The notes below the pieces were generated by a model, which was given only the letters and a program-made list of their open reading frames with translations, did not search any database and had not been told where the DNA came from. DNA of 64,000 nucleotides. Source: Mangrovicoccus sp. HB161399. Lineage in GTDB: Bacteria; Pseudomonadota; Alphaproteobacteria; Rhodobacterales; Rhodobacteraceae. Each line of letters opens with the position of its first letter. The first letter of the stretch is position 1. The stretch covers positions 105,647-169,646 of the forward strand of contig NZ_JAATVU010000008.1 in the NCBI RefSeq assembly GCF_013184745.1. Reading direction: 5' to 3'. A program made the position numbers and the translations under genes. Shown piece after piece: positions 43,691-52,279 of the stretch.

Positions 43691-44728
43691 CTAATCCTCG
43701 TCCTCTTCGATGCCGCCGATGAGGTAGACATTCTCCACCCCCTGGGGCGCCATGTCCTTCATGATGGTCACGAAATCTGCCCCGATCAGGCGGCGCGCGC
43801 GCTCCAGCAGGATCGGCAGCGGGCTGGAGGGCTCGTGCTTGCGGTAGTAGTCCATGATCCGCTCCAGCGCCTTCTTGGCGTCGGCGGGCGAATTGATCGT
43901 CCCCGGCGGGGCCGCAGCCGCGGCGGCGGCAGGCGCGCCCGCGGCCGGGCCCTCCGCCGCAGCCTCCCCGGCCGCCTCCTCCGGCGCCCCGGGGCTGCCC
44001 GCCGCCTCGCCGAGCCGCTGCACCGCCTTGTAGAGCAGCCGGGCCAGCGGCGACAGGTCGGGACCCTGCCCCGGCACCTTGTCGTCGAACACCGCCTCGA
44101 TCGCGCGGGCATCCTCCAGCGCCTGGCGCGCCGAGGCGGCCAGCACCGCCAGCGTCTCCGGATCGGTGTCCTGGAAGGCCGCGGCGATCGCCGCCGGATC
44201 CGAGATCGCCGAGCCGTCCTCGGGCGGCTCGCGCTCGCCGTCGGCAACCTCGAGGTCGCGCAGCGTCACCCGCCCGAAGGCCTGCGACTGGGTCATCGGC
44301 GCCGAGCGCACCGCACGCAGCAGCGTCGCGCCGTCGACCAGCCCGCGCAGCGTGTTCACCCGGAACAGCGCCATGTCGTCGGGATCGTCGGGATCCAGCT
44401 CGGGATGGCAGCTATCCCAGAAGCCCTCCAGCGCCCCGCGGATATAGGCCAGCCCCTCCGCCAGCCCGGGATAGCCCTCCGTCGCGGCGGCGGCATGGGT
44501 GTAGTGGACAGCCGCCCTCAGGTCGTGGCAGCGCTCCAGGATCTGTTCCGACAGCCGCGCCACCTCGCGGTAGTCGGGCGCCTCGGCGGCGAGGATCTCG
44601 CTGCCGGCCTGGCGTTCCTCGCCCGGCCTGGCGGCGCGTTCCAGGGACTGGAAATCGTCGTCATATTCGGGGTCCGCGCCGCTGGGCGCCTCGCCGGAGA
44701 ACGCATTCAGATGATCGTGTATCGACAT
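43691..44728 (-). CDS. tssA: T6SS cap/baseplate protein TssA
   Basis: A 345-residue protein of the ImpA/TssA family. The N-terminal ImpA_N domain includes GLAYIRGALEGFWDSCHPELDP (core GFWDSCHPELDPDD). An Ala/Pro-rich linker (about 245-285) leads to a short C-terminal domain with ALERIMDYYRKHEPSSPLPILLERA (core YYRKHEPSSPLP). The length fits the short-type TssA. It is the first gene of the minus-strand cluster. Confidence 0.9.
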   Translation of the reverse strand: MSIHDHLNAFSGEAPSGADPEYDDDFQSLERAARPGEERQAGSEILAAEAPDYREVARLSEQILERCHDLRAAVHYTHAAAATEGYPGLAEGLAYIRGALEGFWDSCHPELDPDDPDDMALFRVNTLRGLVDGATLLRAVRSAPMTQSQAFGRVTLRDLEVADGEREPPEDGSAISDPAAIAAAFQDTDPETLAVLAASARQALEDARAIEAVFDDKVPGQGPDLSPLARLLYKAVQRLGEAAGSPGAPEEAAGEAAAEGPAAGAPAAAAAAAPPGTINSPADAKKALERIMDYYRKHEPSSPLPILLERARRLIGADFVTIMKDMAPQGVENVYLIGGIEEDED

Positions 44729-44941
44729 AATGACGATCTCTTAGTCGATTCGAACGGAACTAAATGTGACTTAGGACACTGAACCGGAAACAAACCTGCG
44801 GCACGGAAGAAACGCAGAACAGGCTCCGCGCCGTCCGGGAACCCTGCCCCAAGCATCGGATTCCCGCAAGGCGTATCGCGCGGAGCTTGAAACGCGGAAG
44901 CCGGGCCGTCACCGTGGGTTGCGGGAAGAGGAGTATGATCG
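44729..44941. promoter_or_regulatory. Divergent promoter region of T6SS and methyltransferase
   Basis: This 213-base stretch separates tssA (minus) from a methyltransferase gene (plus) and must hold the main T6SS promoter. It is less GC-rich at its left end. A small inverted repeat, TTAGT (44741-44745) and ACTAA (44759-44763), followed by a further CTTAG, may be a regulator site. No sigma-54-type -24/-12 pair was recognised. Confidence 0.4.
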
Positions 44942-46105
44942 ATGGAACAGCAGGAGACCGGCGCCGCGGCGCCGCCCGCGCCGGACGGCGCATCGCAGAT
45001 GCGCGGACGCCTCGACAGGCTGCGGCAGGATCTGGAGTCCCAGGTCGCCGAGATGAGCGCCATTCTCGCGCCGCGCCGCCGGATCGACGGCGCAAGGCTG
45101 AACATGCACCTGCTGGCGACCGGCCAGCTGGTCCATGACGGCCACCGCATGCTGGCCGACAGCATCCGGCTGCGCAGCAGCGATGCCGAGGCCGCCGGCG
45201 AGGACCGCGCCGCCCAGGACCGCAGCCAGCGCGCCTGGACCGCGCTCGGGATCCCGCTCGGCCAGATGAGGCTGGAGCTGAACAAGTGGCCGATGGTGGA
45301 AAGCGCGCTGCGCCCGCAGGTCACGCCGCGGCGCACGCCGCTGTTCGAGGACCCGGCACTCGCCACCCCCGCCGCCGCCGCCCGCGAGGAAATCACCGAC
45401 CTGCTCTTCGAGCAGCTCCACGGCCTGCTCAATGCCGGCGGCCAGGACGAGGCGGCGCTCGCCCATGGCTGCTATGCCGACATCCCGCTCGACCAGAGCG
45501 TCTTCCTGCGCCAGGTCCATGCCGCGCGGCGCTGCCTCAAGGTGCTGCGGCCGGACCGGCCCAGCAGCTTCATCGATGTCGGCTGCGGCGCCGGGCTGAA
45601 GGTGATTTCCGCCGCCCCCTATTTCGACCGCTGCACCGGGCTGGAATACGATTCCGGCTATGCCGCGCTGGCCAGGGAGCATTTCCTCGCCCTGCCGCAT
45701 GGCCGCTGCCGCGCGATCGAGGGCGACGCCCTGGAATTCGCGGGCTACGGCGACCACGACGTGATCTATTTCTACCAGCCGATCCGGGAAACCGAGCGGC
45801 TCGCGCAGATGGAGCGCCGGATCATCGCCCAGGCCGGGCCCCGCACGCTGCTGATCGCGCCCTACCGCAGCTTCGGCCAGCGCGCCGACGGCTACGACGG
45901 CTGCGTCCATGTCGCCGGGCACATCTGGATGACCGGCAGCAGCGCCGCCGAAGCCGCCGAGCTCTGCAGCGAGGCCGAGCATATCGGCACCGACATCCTG
46001 CAGTCGGGCGACGGCAACGTGCCGCTGATCTGGGATCCGCTGACCGACATGTCGCGCAACCGCGGCTACGAACCGATGCAGCGCGAGACCCCGCGGCCGC
46101 GCTGA
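44942..46105 (+). CDS. SAM-dependent methyltransferase divergent from T6SS
   Basis: A 387-residue protein. The first 170 residues are helical and of unknown function (QMRGRLDRLRQDLESQVAEM). A Rossmann methyltransferase domain follows (about 200-320) with motif I FIDVGCGAGLKVISAA, an acidic residue in TGLEYDSGYA and motif IV-like HDVIYFYQP. The last ~33 codons (WDPLTDMSRNRGYEPMQRE region) belong to a ~200-base repeat that continues downstream in five degenerate copies. Start ATG with GAAGAGGAG upstream. It is divergent from the T6SS operon. Whether it is linked to T6SS is unknown, and I cannot name its substrate. Confidence 0.75.
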   Translation: MEQQETGAAAPPAPDGASQMRGRLDRLRQDLESQVAEMSAILAPRRRIDGARLNMHLLATGQLVHDGHRMLADSIRLRSSDAEAAGEDRAAQDRSQRAWTALGIPLGQMRLELNKWPMVESALRPQVTPRRTPLFEDPALATPAAAAREEITDLLFEQLHGLLNAGGQDEAALAHGCYADIPLDQSVFLRQVHAARRCLKVLRPDRPSSFIDVGCGAGLKVISAAPYFDRCTGLEYDSGYAALAREHFLALPHGRCRAIEGDALEFAGYGDHDVIYFYQPIRETERLAQMERRIIAQAGPRTLLIAPYRSFGQRADGYDGCVHVAGHIWMTGSSAAEAAELCSEAEHIGTDILQSGDGNVPLIWDPLTDMSRNRGYEPMQRETPRPR

Positions 46106-47050
46106 CGCCCCTCCCCCGTGCCGTCGGCCCGATCGTCCCGGCCGGCGGCTCCGCCTCCGGGACGGCCGGGCCCAGCAGCCGGGCCGAACACCGGCGTCCC
46201 CGGCCTCCTTCAGCCGGGCAACGGCACATGCCCCCTGTCCGGGACCCGCTGGCCGGCATGCCGCGCAACCGCGGCGGCGAACCGATGCAGCGCGAGACCC
46301 CGAGGCGGCGCCGACGCCCCTCCCCCGTGCCGCGGACCCTGTCCTACCGGCAGGCGTCCACACCTCCGGGCGACCGGGCGATGCAGCCGGACCGCACAGG
46401 GGCGGACCGGAAACCCGCAGCCGTCCGGCGTCACCATGCTCTTTGCTCTCGGCCGGGCGCCGCCGTCCGCCATATCTTGCAGCCACGTCAGGGAACCGAA
46501 GCAGCGCGGGACTCCGCGACCGCGCGGACGTTCCTCCGCCCGGGACGCCAGCCCGACCTCCCCGGCCGGCGGCAGTGCCTCCGGGTACGGCCGGTCTCTC
46601 CAGCCGGGCCGAACAGGGGCGGCTCGGGCATCCACCGCGGAACCGAAGAGGGCGTCCCCGGCCCCGCAGCGGGGCTCCGGCAAATCCCCCCTGGCCGGGA
46701 TCTGCCGGCCGGCATGTCGCGCAGCCACGTCTGCAAATCGATGCAGCGCAGGATCCCCAGGGCGCGCTGACGCCAATCCGCCGCTTGCCGCCGATCCCGA
46801 TCTTCCCGGCCGACGGCAGTGCCTCGGGGAGGCCGGCCCCTGCAGCCGCGCCGAACAGGAACGCCCTTGGCCTCCCGCAGCCGTCAAACGTCACCATGGC
46901 TCCGGTGCGGGATCCGCCACCCGCCATGCCGCGCAGCCGCGGCGGCGAACTGGTGCAGAGCAGGAACCAAGGCCGCGCTGACGCTGCCTGCGCAGGCGCG
47001 GGTGCCTCCGGATTGCGCGTCCGGACCTCCGCGGACCGCCGCCGCGGGAA
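46008..47050. repeat. Degenerate ~200-bp tandem repeats, five units
   Basis: The 3' end of the methyltransferase gene and the 1,008 gene-free bases after it form about five diverged copies of one unit. Units can be anchored by CAG at 46011, 46211, 46418, 46667 and 46878, giving spacings of 200, 207, 249 and 211. Shared blocks are CGCGCAACCGCGG-like (46053, 46261 and later variants), ATGCAGCGC, the GCGCTGACG stop region, CCCGGCCGGCGGCAGTGCCTC and CAGCCGGGCCGAACAGGGGCG. The third unit carries about 40 extra bases. The second copy is closest to the gene's own end. No intact gene is seen. Confidence 0.75.
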
Positions 47051-47113
47051 AAGCCCTGGGCGCCGCGGCGGCGACCCGTGCTAGCCTCCTGCCGAAGCGG
47101 AAAGGAGATCGCG

Positions 47114-47956
47114 ATGCAGGCAAACCGGGCGCAGGCCGACTACTGGAACTCTCCGGCAGGGATGAAATGGATCGAGCACGAGCATGCGCTCGACACCGCG
47201 ATGCAGGGCATGCTGGACGGCATGCTCGATGCCGCCGCGATCGCGCCGGGCGACCGCCTGCTCGACATCGGCTGCGGCACCGGGGCCAGCACCCTGGCTG
47301 CCGCCGCGCGCGCGCCGGACGGCGCCGCGCTCGGGCTCGACATCTCGGCGCCGCTGCTGGACCGGGCGCAGGACCGCTGCCGCAGCGCCGGGACCCGCAA
47401 TGCGGCGTTCCTGCTGGCCGATGCCCAGACCCACCGCTTCGCGCCGGCCGGACGGGACGGGCTGGTGTCGCGGCTGGGGATGAGCTTCTTCGCCGACCCG
47501 GTGGCCGGGCTGCGGAACCTGGCCGCGGCACTGCGCAGCGGCGGCCGGATGACCTTCGCCTGCTGGGCCGCAACCGCCCTCAACCCGTGGTTCTCGATCC
47601 CGGCCGAGGCCGCCCGCGCGCGGCTGGGCCCGGCGCCCGCCGCCGCGCCGCATGCCCCGGGGCCGACCGCCTTCGCCGATGCCGCGCATGTCGCCGGACT
47701 GATGGCGCAGGCCGGGCTGCGCAGCATAGAGGCCGGCCCGGCGGAGATCGAGCTGACCCCGCCGGACGGGACGGCCGGCGCCGCCCGCGCCGCCAGCCGG
47801 GTGGGACCGGCAGCGCGGATCATGAAGGCCCATGGCGGCAGCGCCGCAGATGCGGCCGCGATCGAGGAGGCGGTCCACGCGGCCTTCGGCCAGTTCGGCG
47901 GCCCGGACGGGGTGCGCGTGCCCGCCGTGGTCAATCTCTTCTCCTGCCGCGTCTGA
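47114..47956 (+). CDS. SAM-dependent methyltransferase (class I)
   Basis: A 280-residue class I methyltransferase. The start ANRAQADYWNSPAGMKWIEH is typical of UbiE/COQ5-like or Methyltransf_25/11 proteins. Motif I is RLLDIGCGTGAST, the acidic ribose-binding residue is in GLDISAPLLDRA, and GRMTFACWA follows at motif VI. Start ATG at 47114 with AAAGGAGA upstream. It is a stand-alone gene, bordered on both sides by copies of the ~200-base repeat. It shares no clear similarity with the other methyltransferase apart from the fold. The substrate is unknown. Confidence 0.85.
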   Translation: MQANRAQADYWNSPAGMKWIEHEHALDTAMQGMLDGMLDAAAIAPGDRLLDIGCGTGASTLAAAARAPDGAALGLDISAPLLDRAQDRCRSAGTRNAAFLLADAQTHRFAPAGRDGLVSRLGMSFFADPVAGLRNLAAALRSGGRMTFACWAATALNPWFSIPAEAARARLGPAPAAAPHAPGPTAFADAAHVAGLMAQAGLRSIEAGPAEIELTPPDGTAGAARAASRVGPAARIMKAHGGSAADAAAIEEAVHAAFGQFGGPDGVRVPAVVNLFSCRV

Positions 47957-48902
47957 CGTCCCGGGCGGCACGGCCCGCCGCAGGACCGGCCAAGCGCAGG
48001 CACGGTGCCGCCAGTTCGGGGTCCGACGGCCGACAGGTCCTGCAACCGCGTCTGCGCACCGACTCTGCGTGGCACCCCCGGGCCGCGCCGGCGTCCATCC
48101 GCCCATTCTGCCGACCCGAATTTCCCGGCCGGCCGCACGGCTCCCCGCGGCCGACCGTCCTTCGCCCGGCCGGCCGCTGCCTCGGTCCCGCCCCTTCCGG
48201 AGGGCCCTGCCGCCAGGCCGTGATCGCGCCCCAAGCCATGCCGGGCGCTCCTGCAGGCCGGGCTCCGTTCCCGCCGCGCCGGAACTCGTCCGCCACGCTG
48301 GCCGCGCAGCGGATTCCGCCATGCGGCTGGGCCCCCGCCCTGCGCGCCTGCGCAGGCCTCTGCCGCGGAAATCCCCCGCTCCGCCGGGCCGGACCGAAGC
48401 ACCCGGCCCTCTCAATGGCCGTCCCGTGCCCGCCCGGACCTGTCCGGGAGCCGCGTCCGATCCAGCCCGTCCGCCGCCAATCCGCCACCGGCCCCGAGGT
48501 CCGGGCCACCTGTCGCGACCAGTCCCTACCGTACCGACATGCCCAATGCAGCCGCGCTCCCCGCCGGATACCGGATCAGGGGGCTCCGGAACATCGGCCT
48601 CCGCTTCGGCGCCGGGTGTTCCGGTCCGGGTCCGCAACAGGCCGCGTGCCCCATGCGGCGCGATGCCCGGCCGGGTCCCCTGCAAGCCACGCCCGCGCGC
48701 GCCGGGAGCGGCACCATCCGCTCCGCCGGGGCGCTGCGCCCCGGCACGGCGGGCCGCAAGGCGCCAAGGGAACGTCCGGCACGCCCGAGCGGAGGGAGGC
48801 CGGACCGGCGGTTTCTGCAGGGTCCGGCCCGGAACTGCTGCCCGCCCCGGCCGGACGGGCGCCGCCTTGCGGGCAGGTCCGAATGCCGCCCCGGACCGTC
48901 CC
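47957..48902. other. Gene-free stretch with sixth repeat unit
   Basis: This 946-base stretch has no supported gene. Open frames on both strands have proline/arginine-rich, composition-driven translations and no family features. At about 47990-48150 a sixth diverged copy of the ~200-base repeat is visible (CTGCAACCGCGTCTGC, GGGCCGCGCCGGCGTCCATCC (first 20 bases meant) and TTTCCCGGCCGGC line up with units 4 and 5). Beyond 48200 nothing is recognised. Confidence 0.6.
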
Positions 48903-49451
48903 TCAGCCGGGCGGCGGGCCCCAATCGGCCGGTCCCATCGCCTCGACCGGGCTGGCGGCGAGCCCCGGCACCTTGCTGCAGAACACCACCGCGTTCAGCG
49001 CGCCGGAGCGCGCCGAAGGCACGATCAGCCCGTCGAAATCGAGGAAATGCGCCGCCTCGCCGATCTCCTGGGTGCGCGGGTATTCCGCCTGCCGCCCGGC
49101 ATAGGACAGCCGCCCGTAGCTTTCCGTGCGCAGCCCCGCCGCCGCCAGCGCCGCAAGATCGAGGAAGCGCAGCGCCCGCTCCAGCACCAGGCCGATCCGG
49201 TGCATCGAGTAGCGCACCTTGCTCGGCATCACCGGCTGGCCGCGCATCAGGTGGAACCGCATCTCCTCCAGCGCGCCGCGCTCGGTCAGCGAGGTGTAGA
49301 GCACCGCGAAGCTACCGTCGTCCCAGCGCCCGCCCGAGGCGCTGCATTGCAGCGGGTCGCGGCCCTCGCGCACCAGGCGCCAGACCGGGCCGTCATGCAG
49401 GACCGGAGGGATCGCCTCCAGCGCGTCCAGCAGATCGGGGTCGCGGCGCAT
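48903..49451 (-). CDS. RES-domain toxin
   Basis: A 182-residue protein of the RES family. Family marks are an early Arg (VWRLVREG), GGRWDDGSFAVLYTSLTERGALEE (core LYTSLTERGALEE, with a conserved Glu) and the later YPRTQEIGEAAHFLDFDGLI (core FDGLIVPSARSG, with Ser). RES toxins degrade NAD+ and stop growth. It follows its antitoxin gene by 3 bases. Location beside repABC suggests plasmid maintenance by post-segregational killing. Confidence 0.88.
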   Translation of the reverse strand: MRRDPDLLDALEAIPPVLHDGPVWRLVREGRDPLQCSASGGRWDDGSFAVLYTSLTERGALEEMRFHLMRGQPVMPSKVRYSMHRIGLVLERALRFLDLAALAAAGLRTESYGRLSYAGRQAEYPRTQEIGEAAHFLDFDGLIVPSARSGALNAVVFCSKVPGLAASPVEAMGPADWGPPPG

Positions 49452-49454
49452 CGG

Positions 49455-49793
49455 CTAGAGATAGACGTCGTTGTCGAGACGGTCGATCACCGCCAGAACC
49501 TCCAGGCTCTGGCCGTCATGGATCAGGTCGATCGCCCGCCGCCCCTCCAGCTGGGGATGGCGCGCATGCAGCCAGGCGCGCACCTCCTCGGGCTCGTAAT
49601 ACTCGCTCAGCCGCCCGACGACGTAGTAGAGATCCGACAGGATCAGCCCGTTCCGCGGCTGCGGCCGCATCTCGCCGGCCTTCCAGCGCGACACGGTCGC
49701 CTTGGAGACGTCGGTGATGTTGGCGATGTCGGTGCCCTTCAGCGCGCCGAACTGCGCCAGCTCGCCGATATAGCGGGAGACCGGACTCTGCAT
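49455..49793 (-). CDS. Xre/MbcA/ParS-type antitoxin
   Basis: A 112-residue antitoxin. The N-terminal part is a helix-turn-helix (LKGTDIANITDVSKATVSRWK), and the C-terminal DUF2384 domain includes LHARHPQLEGRRAIDLIHDG, which caps the toxin's active site in known RES-Xre pairs. The ATG at 49793 is chosen: family-like start, with GGAAGGG upstream, while the longer frame to 49931 crosses a likely operator. It is divergent from repA with 200 bases between them. Confidence 0.87.
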   Translation of the reverse strand: MQSPVSRYIGELAQFGALKGTDIANITDVSKATVSRWKAGEMRPQPRNGLILSDLYYVVGRLSEYYEPEEVRAWLHARHPQLEGRRAIDLIHDGQSLEVLAVIDRLDNDVYL

Positions 49794-49821
49794 CTGCGGC
49801 CCTTCCGGAGGTTGCGTTGCG

Positions 49822-49846
49822 GTTTCACGGAATGAGATGGTGAAAC
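49822..49846 (-). promoter_or_regulatory. Inverted repeat, likely antitoxin operator
   Basis: Perfect arms GTTTCAC (49822-49828) and GTGAAAC (49840-49846), 11 bases apart, lie 29 to 53 bases upstream of the antitoxin start. The position and symmetry fit autoregulation by the Xre-type antitoxin or its toxin complex. The left arm overlaps a copy of TTCACGGAA that recurs near repA. Confidence 0.5.
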
Positions 49847-49917
49847 ACAGGGGCAGAGTCAAGCGTCCCGCCGGCCACGCCGCAGATGCCAACTGTGGAA
49901 AACTCTTGCACGAATCC

Positions 49918-49977
49918 GGATCCTTGCCCAATAGTCACGGAAAAGGATCCAAGAACGTCAAATTCCGTGAACACGGA
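49918..49977 (+). promoter_or_regulatory. repA upstream control region with inverted repeats
   Basis: Three symmetrical elements precede repA: GGATCCTT (49918-49925) with AAGGATCC (49943-49950); TCACGGAA (49935-49942) with TTCCGTGA (49963-49970); and TCCGTG-AA-CACGGA (49964-49977). The last one ends 16 bases before the repA start, just ahead of its AGGAAG ribosome site. Such sites are expected for RepA/RepB autorepression or as an additional centromere site. The assignment is inferred. Confidence 0.5.
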
Positions 49978-49993
49978 CGCGGGCAGGAAGCAG

Positions 49994-51181
49994 ATGGACA
50001 CAATAGACGCTCGGGCGCATCTGAATGCCGTCATCCGCGGGCATTCCGAGACTCTCGCCGTGCAGCTGCATGCGCTGCGCGAGGGACTCTTCCCGCCCGA
50101 TGCCGCCAAGGCTATGCGGAAATTCACCTCCGGGGAAGCGGCGCAGCTGCTCGGAATCAACGATTCCTACCTGCGCAAGCTGCATCTCGACGGCAAGGGC
50201 CCGACGCCCGAGGTCACCGGCGGCAACCGCAGGCACTATTCGGTGCAGGATCTGCGCGATCTCCGCGAGCTGCTGGAGAAGACCGCGCGCAAGCCCGGCG
50301 ACTACCTGCCCGGCCGCCGCGAGGGCGACCACCTGCAGGTCATCGGCGTGATGAACTTCAAGGGCGGCTCCGGCAAGACCACCACCTCGGCGCATCTGGC
50401 GCAGTACCTGGCGCTGAACGGCTACCGGGTGCTGGCCATCGACCTCGACCCGCAGGCCTCGATGACCGCGCTGCACGGGGTGCAGCCGGAATACGACCTG
50501 CCCGACGGCGGCACGCTCTACGACGCGATCCGCTATGCCGATCCGGTGCCGATCCGCGACGTGATCCGGCCCAGCTACATTCCCGGGCTCGACCTGATCC
50601 CCGGCAATCTCGAGCTGATGGAATTCGAGCACGAGACCCCGCGCGCACTGGCCCAGGGCAATGCCGGGCTGTTCTTCTTCCGCGTCAAGGAGGCCCTGGC
50701 CCAGGTCGATGCCGATTACGACGTCGTGGTGATCGACTGCCCGCCGCAGCTGGGCTTCCTCACCATGTCGGCGCTGTCGGCGGCGACCGGCGTGCTGGTC
50801 ACCATCCATCCCGAGATGCTCGACGTCATGTCGATGTCGCAGTTCCTGCGGATGACCGCCGACCTGATGGACGTGATCGCCGAATCCGGCGCCGACATGT
50901 CCCACGACTGGATGCGCTACCTGCTGACCCGCTACGAGCCGACCGACGCGCCGCAGAACCGCATCGTCGCCTTCCTGCGCACCATGTACGGCGACAACGT
51001 GCTGAACTCGCCGATGCTGAAATCCACCGCGATTTCCGACGCGGGCCTGACCAAGCAGACGCTCTACGAAGTCTCGCGCTCGTCCTTCACCCGCGCCACC
51101 TACGACCGCGCGATCGAAAGCCTGAACGCCGTCAACGGCGAGATCGCGGACCTCATCCAGAAGACCTGGGGACGGAAATGA
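49994..51181 (+). CDS. repA: Plasmid partition protein RepA (ParA)
   Basis: A 395-residue ParA-type ATPase of repABC systems. An N-terminal MerR-like helix-turn-helix (about 44-82, FTSGEAAQLLGINDSYLRKL) is followed by the ATPase with deviant Walker A FKGGSGKTTT (122-131), LAIDLDPQAS and VVIDCPPQLGF. It partitions the replicon and represses the operon. The ATG at 49994 has AGGAAG upstream; a longer frame from 49886 is unlikely as it spans the control repeats. Overlaps repB by ATGA. Confidence 0.95.
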   Translation: MDTIDARAHLNAVIRGHSETLAVQLHALREGLFPPDAAKAMRKFTSGEAAQLLGINDSYLRKLHLDGKGPTPEVTGGNRRHYSVQDLRDLRELLEKTARKPGDYLPGRREGDHLQVIGVMNFKGGSGKTTTSAHLAQYLALNGYRVLAIDLDPQASMTALHGVQPEYDLPDGGTLYDAIRYADPVPIRDVIRPSYIPGLDLIPGNLELMEFEHETPRALAQGNAGLFFFRVKEALAQVDADYDVVVIDCPPQLGFLTMSALSAATGVLVTIHPEMLDVMSMSQFLRMTADLMDVIAESGADMSHDWMRYLLTRYEPTDAPQNRIVAFLRTMYGDNVLNSPMLKSTAISDAGLTKQTLYEVSRSSFTRATYDRAIESLNAVNGEIADLIQKTWGRK

Positions 51182-52182
51182 CCGACCAGAAGAAACGCCG
51201 CATGTCGATGCTGGACGGGCTGGCCAAGGCCGGCACGGCCGCGCCGCCGCCCTCCTCGATGATGGGCGCGAACCGGGCGCTGCGCTCGGCGCGGGACGCG
51301 GTGGACAGCCACCATGTCTGGGAACTCGACCCTGCCGCGATCACCGACACGCGGATCGCCGACCGGCTGGATCCCGAGGACGTGGCCGACCTGCGCGAGG
51401 CGATCGAGACGAACGGGCAGGCGGTGCCGATCCTGGTGCGCCGCCACCCCTCCGAGCCCGAGCGCTACCTGCTGGTCTACGGCCGCCGCAGGCTGGAGGC
51501 GATCCGCTCCTCCGACAAGGTCCAGAAGGTCCGCGCGCTGGTCGCCAATCTCGACGAGGGGGCGGCACTGAAGTCGCAGATCTCCGAGAACATGGCGCGG
51601 CGCGACCTGTCCTTCATCGAGAAGGCGCTGTTCGCCCAGTCGCTGGTCGAATCGGGCTTCGGCACCCAGGCCAAGGTGGCCGAGGTGCTGACCGTCACGA
51701 AATCGGCAATCTCCATGGGCATCGCGGTGGCCGAATCGGTGGGACGCGACCTCGCTGCCGCCATCGGCCCGGCCCATGGCATCGGCCGCCCCCGCTGGGA
51801 GGCGCTGGCCCAGGGCATCGACGCCTCCGGCATCGACCGCGAGCGGCTGATCGGCATCGCCGCCGACGTGCATGACCGCGCTGCCGTGGCGGTCTTCGAC
51901 GAAAACGCCCCTGGCCAGGCCGAGGATCCCTCGGTTCTGGCCTTCAACGCCGTGATGAAGGCCGTGGGCACGCCCCCGGCCCGGCCGCGCGCCGCCCCCG
52001 CCGCCAAGGCCGGGGCCAGGCCGCTTTCGGTCGACGGCACGCGCATCGGATCGCTGCGCCGCTCCGCCAAGGGGGTCAGCATAGACCTCGGCGGCGGCGC
52101 ATTCGCGGATTGGGTCGAGGCAGAGGCGCCCGGCCTGATCAGGGAGCTTCACGCGCGCTGGAAGGCGCACGGCGGAGACTGA
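51178..52182 (+). CDS. repB: Plasmid partition protein RepB (ParB)
   Basis: A 334-residue ParB-family centromere-binding protein. The ParB N-terminal domain (about 50-140) has EAIETNGQAVPILVRRHP, LVYGRRRLEAIR (a G-R-R box) and ENMARRDLSFIEKA. A helix-turn-helix follows (QAKVAEVLTVTKSAISMG). The C-terminal dimerisation part ends RELHARWKA. It should bind the two GTT-N10-AAC palindromes beyond repC. It starts inside the repA stop. Confidence 0.95.
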   Translation: MTDQKKRRMSMLDGLAKAGTAAPPPSSMMGANRALRSARDAVDSHHVWELDPAAITDTRIADRLDPEDVADLREAIETNGQAVPILVRRHPSEPERYLLVYGRRRLEAIRSSDKVQKVRALVANLDEGAALKSQISENMARRDLSFIEKALFAQSLVESGFGTQAKVAEVLTVTKSAISMGIAVAESVGRDLAAAIGPAHGIGRPRWEALAQGIDASGIDRERLIGIAADVHDRAAVAVFDENAPGQAEDPSVLAFNAVMKAVGTPPARPRAAPAAKAGARPLSVDGTRIGSLRRSAKGVSIDLGGGAFADWVEAEAPGLIRELHARWKAHGGD

Positions 52183-52225
52183 GGCAGAAAAGAAGACAGG
52201 CAGGAACAGGAGGCACGACAGAGAC

Positions 52226-52279
52226 AAAGAAAAGGTCCCGCAAAGCCGGAGCTCCACGAGACCCTCACTTGTTTTTCGC
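52226..52279 (-). ncRNA. Predicted counter-transcribed RNA (incompatibility RNA)
   Basis: The 170-base repB-repC gap carries signals for a ~54-base minus-strand RNA. A possible promoter reads TTGCGG, 17 bases, TAGCTT (52314-52286). An intrinsic terminator follows: stem GGTCTCG/CGGGACC (one wobble pair; 52263-52257 and 52240-52234) and then TTTTCTTT. In repABC plasmids a small antisense RNA at this place blocks repC expression and causes incompatibility. The coordinates are predictions from these signals. Confidence 0.55.

Noticed and set aside
44909..46927. 672-codon minus-strand frame antisense to the methyltransferase and the repeats
   Set aside because: The methyltransferase motifs on the plus strand are clear. 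Repeated peptides in the antisense frame only mirror the DNA repeat.
46008..48160. Diversity-generating retroelement or CRISPR array as explanation of the repeats
   Set aside because: No reverse transcriptase is encoded nearby, differences are not limited to adenines, and unit length and divergence do not fit CRISPR.
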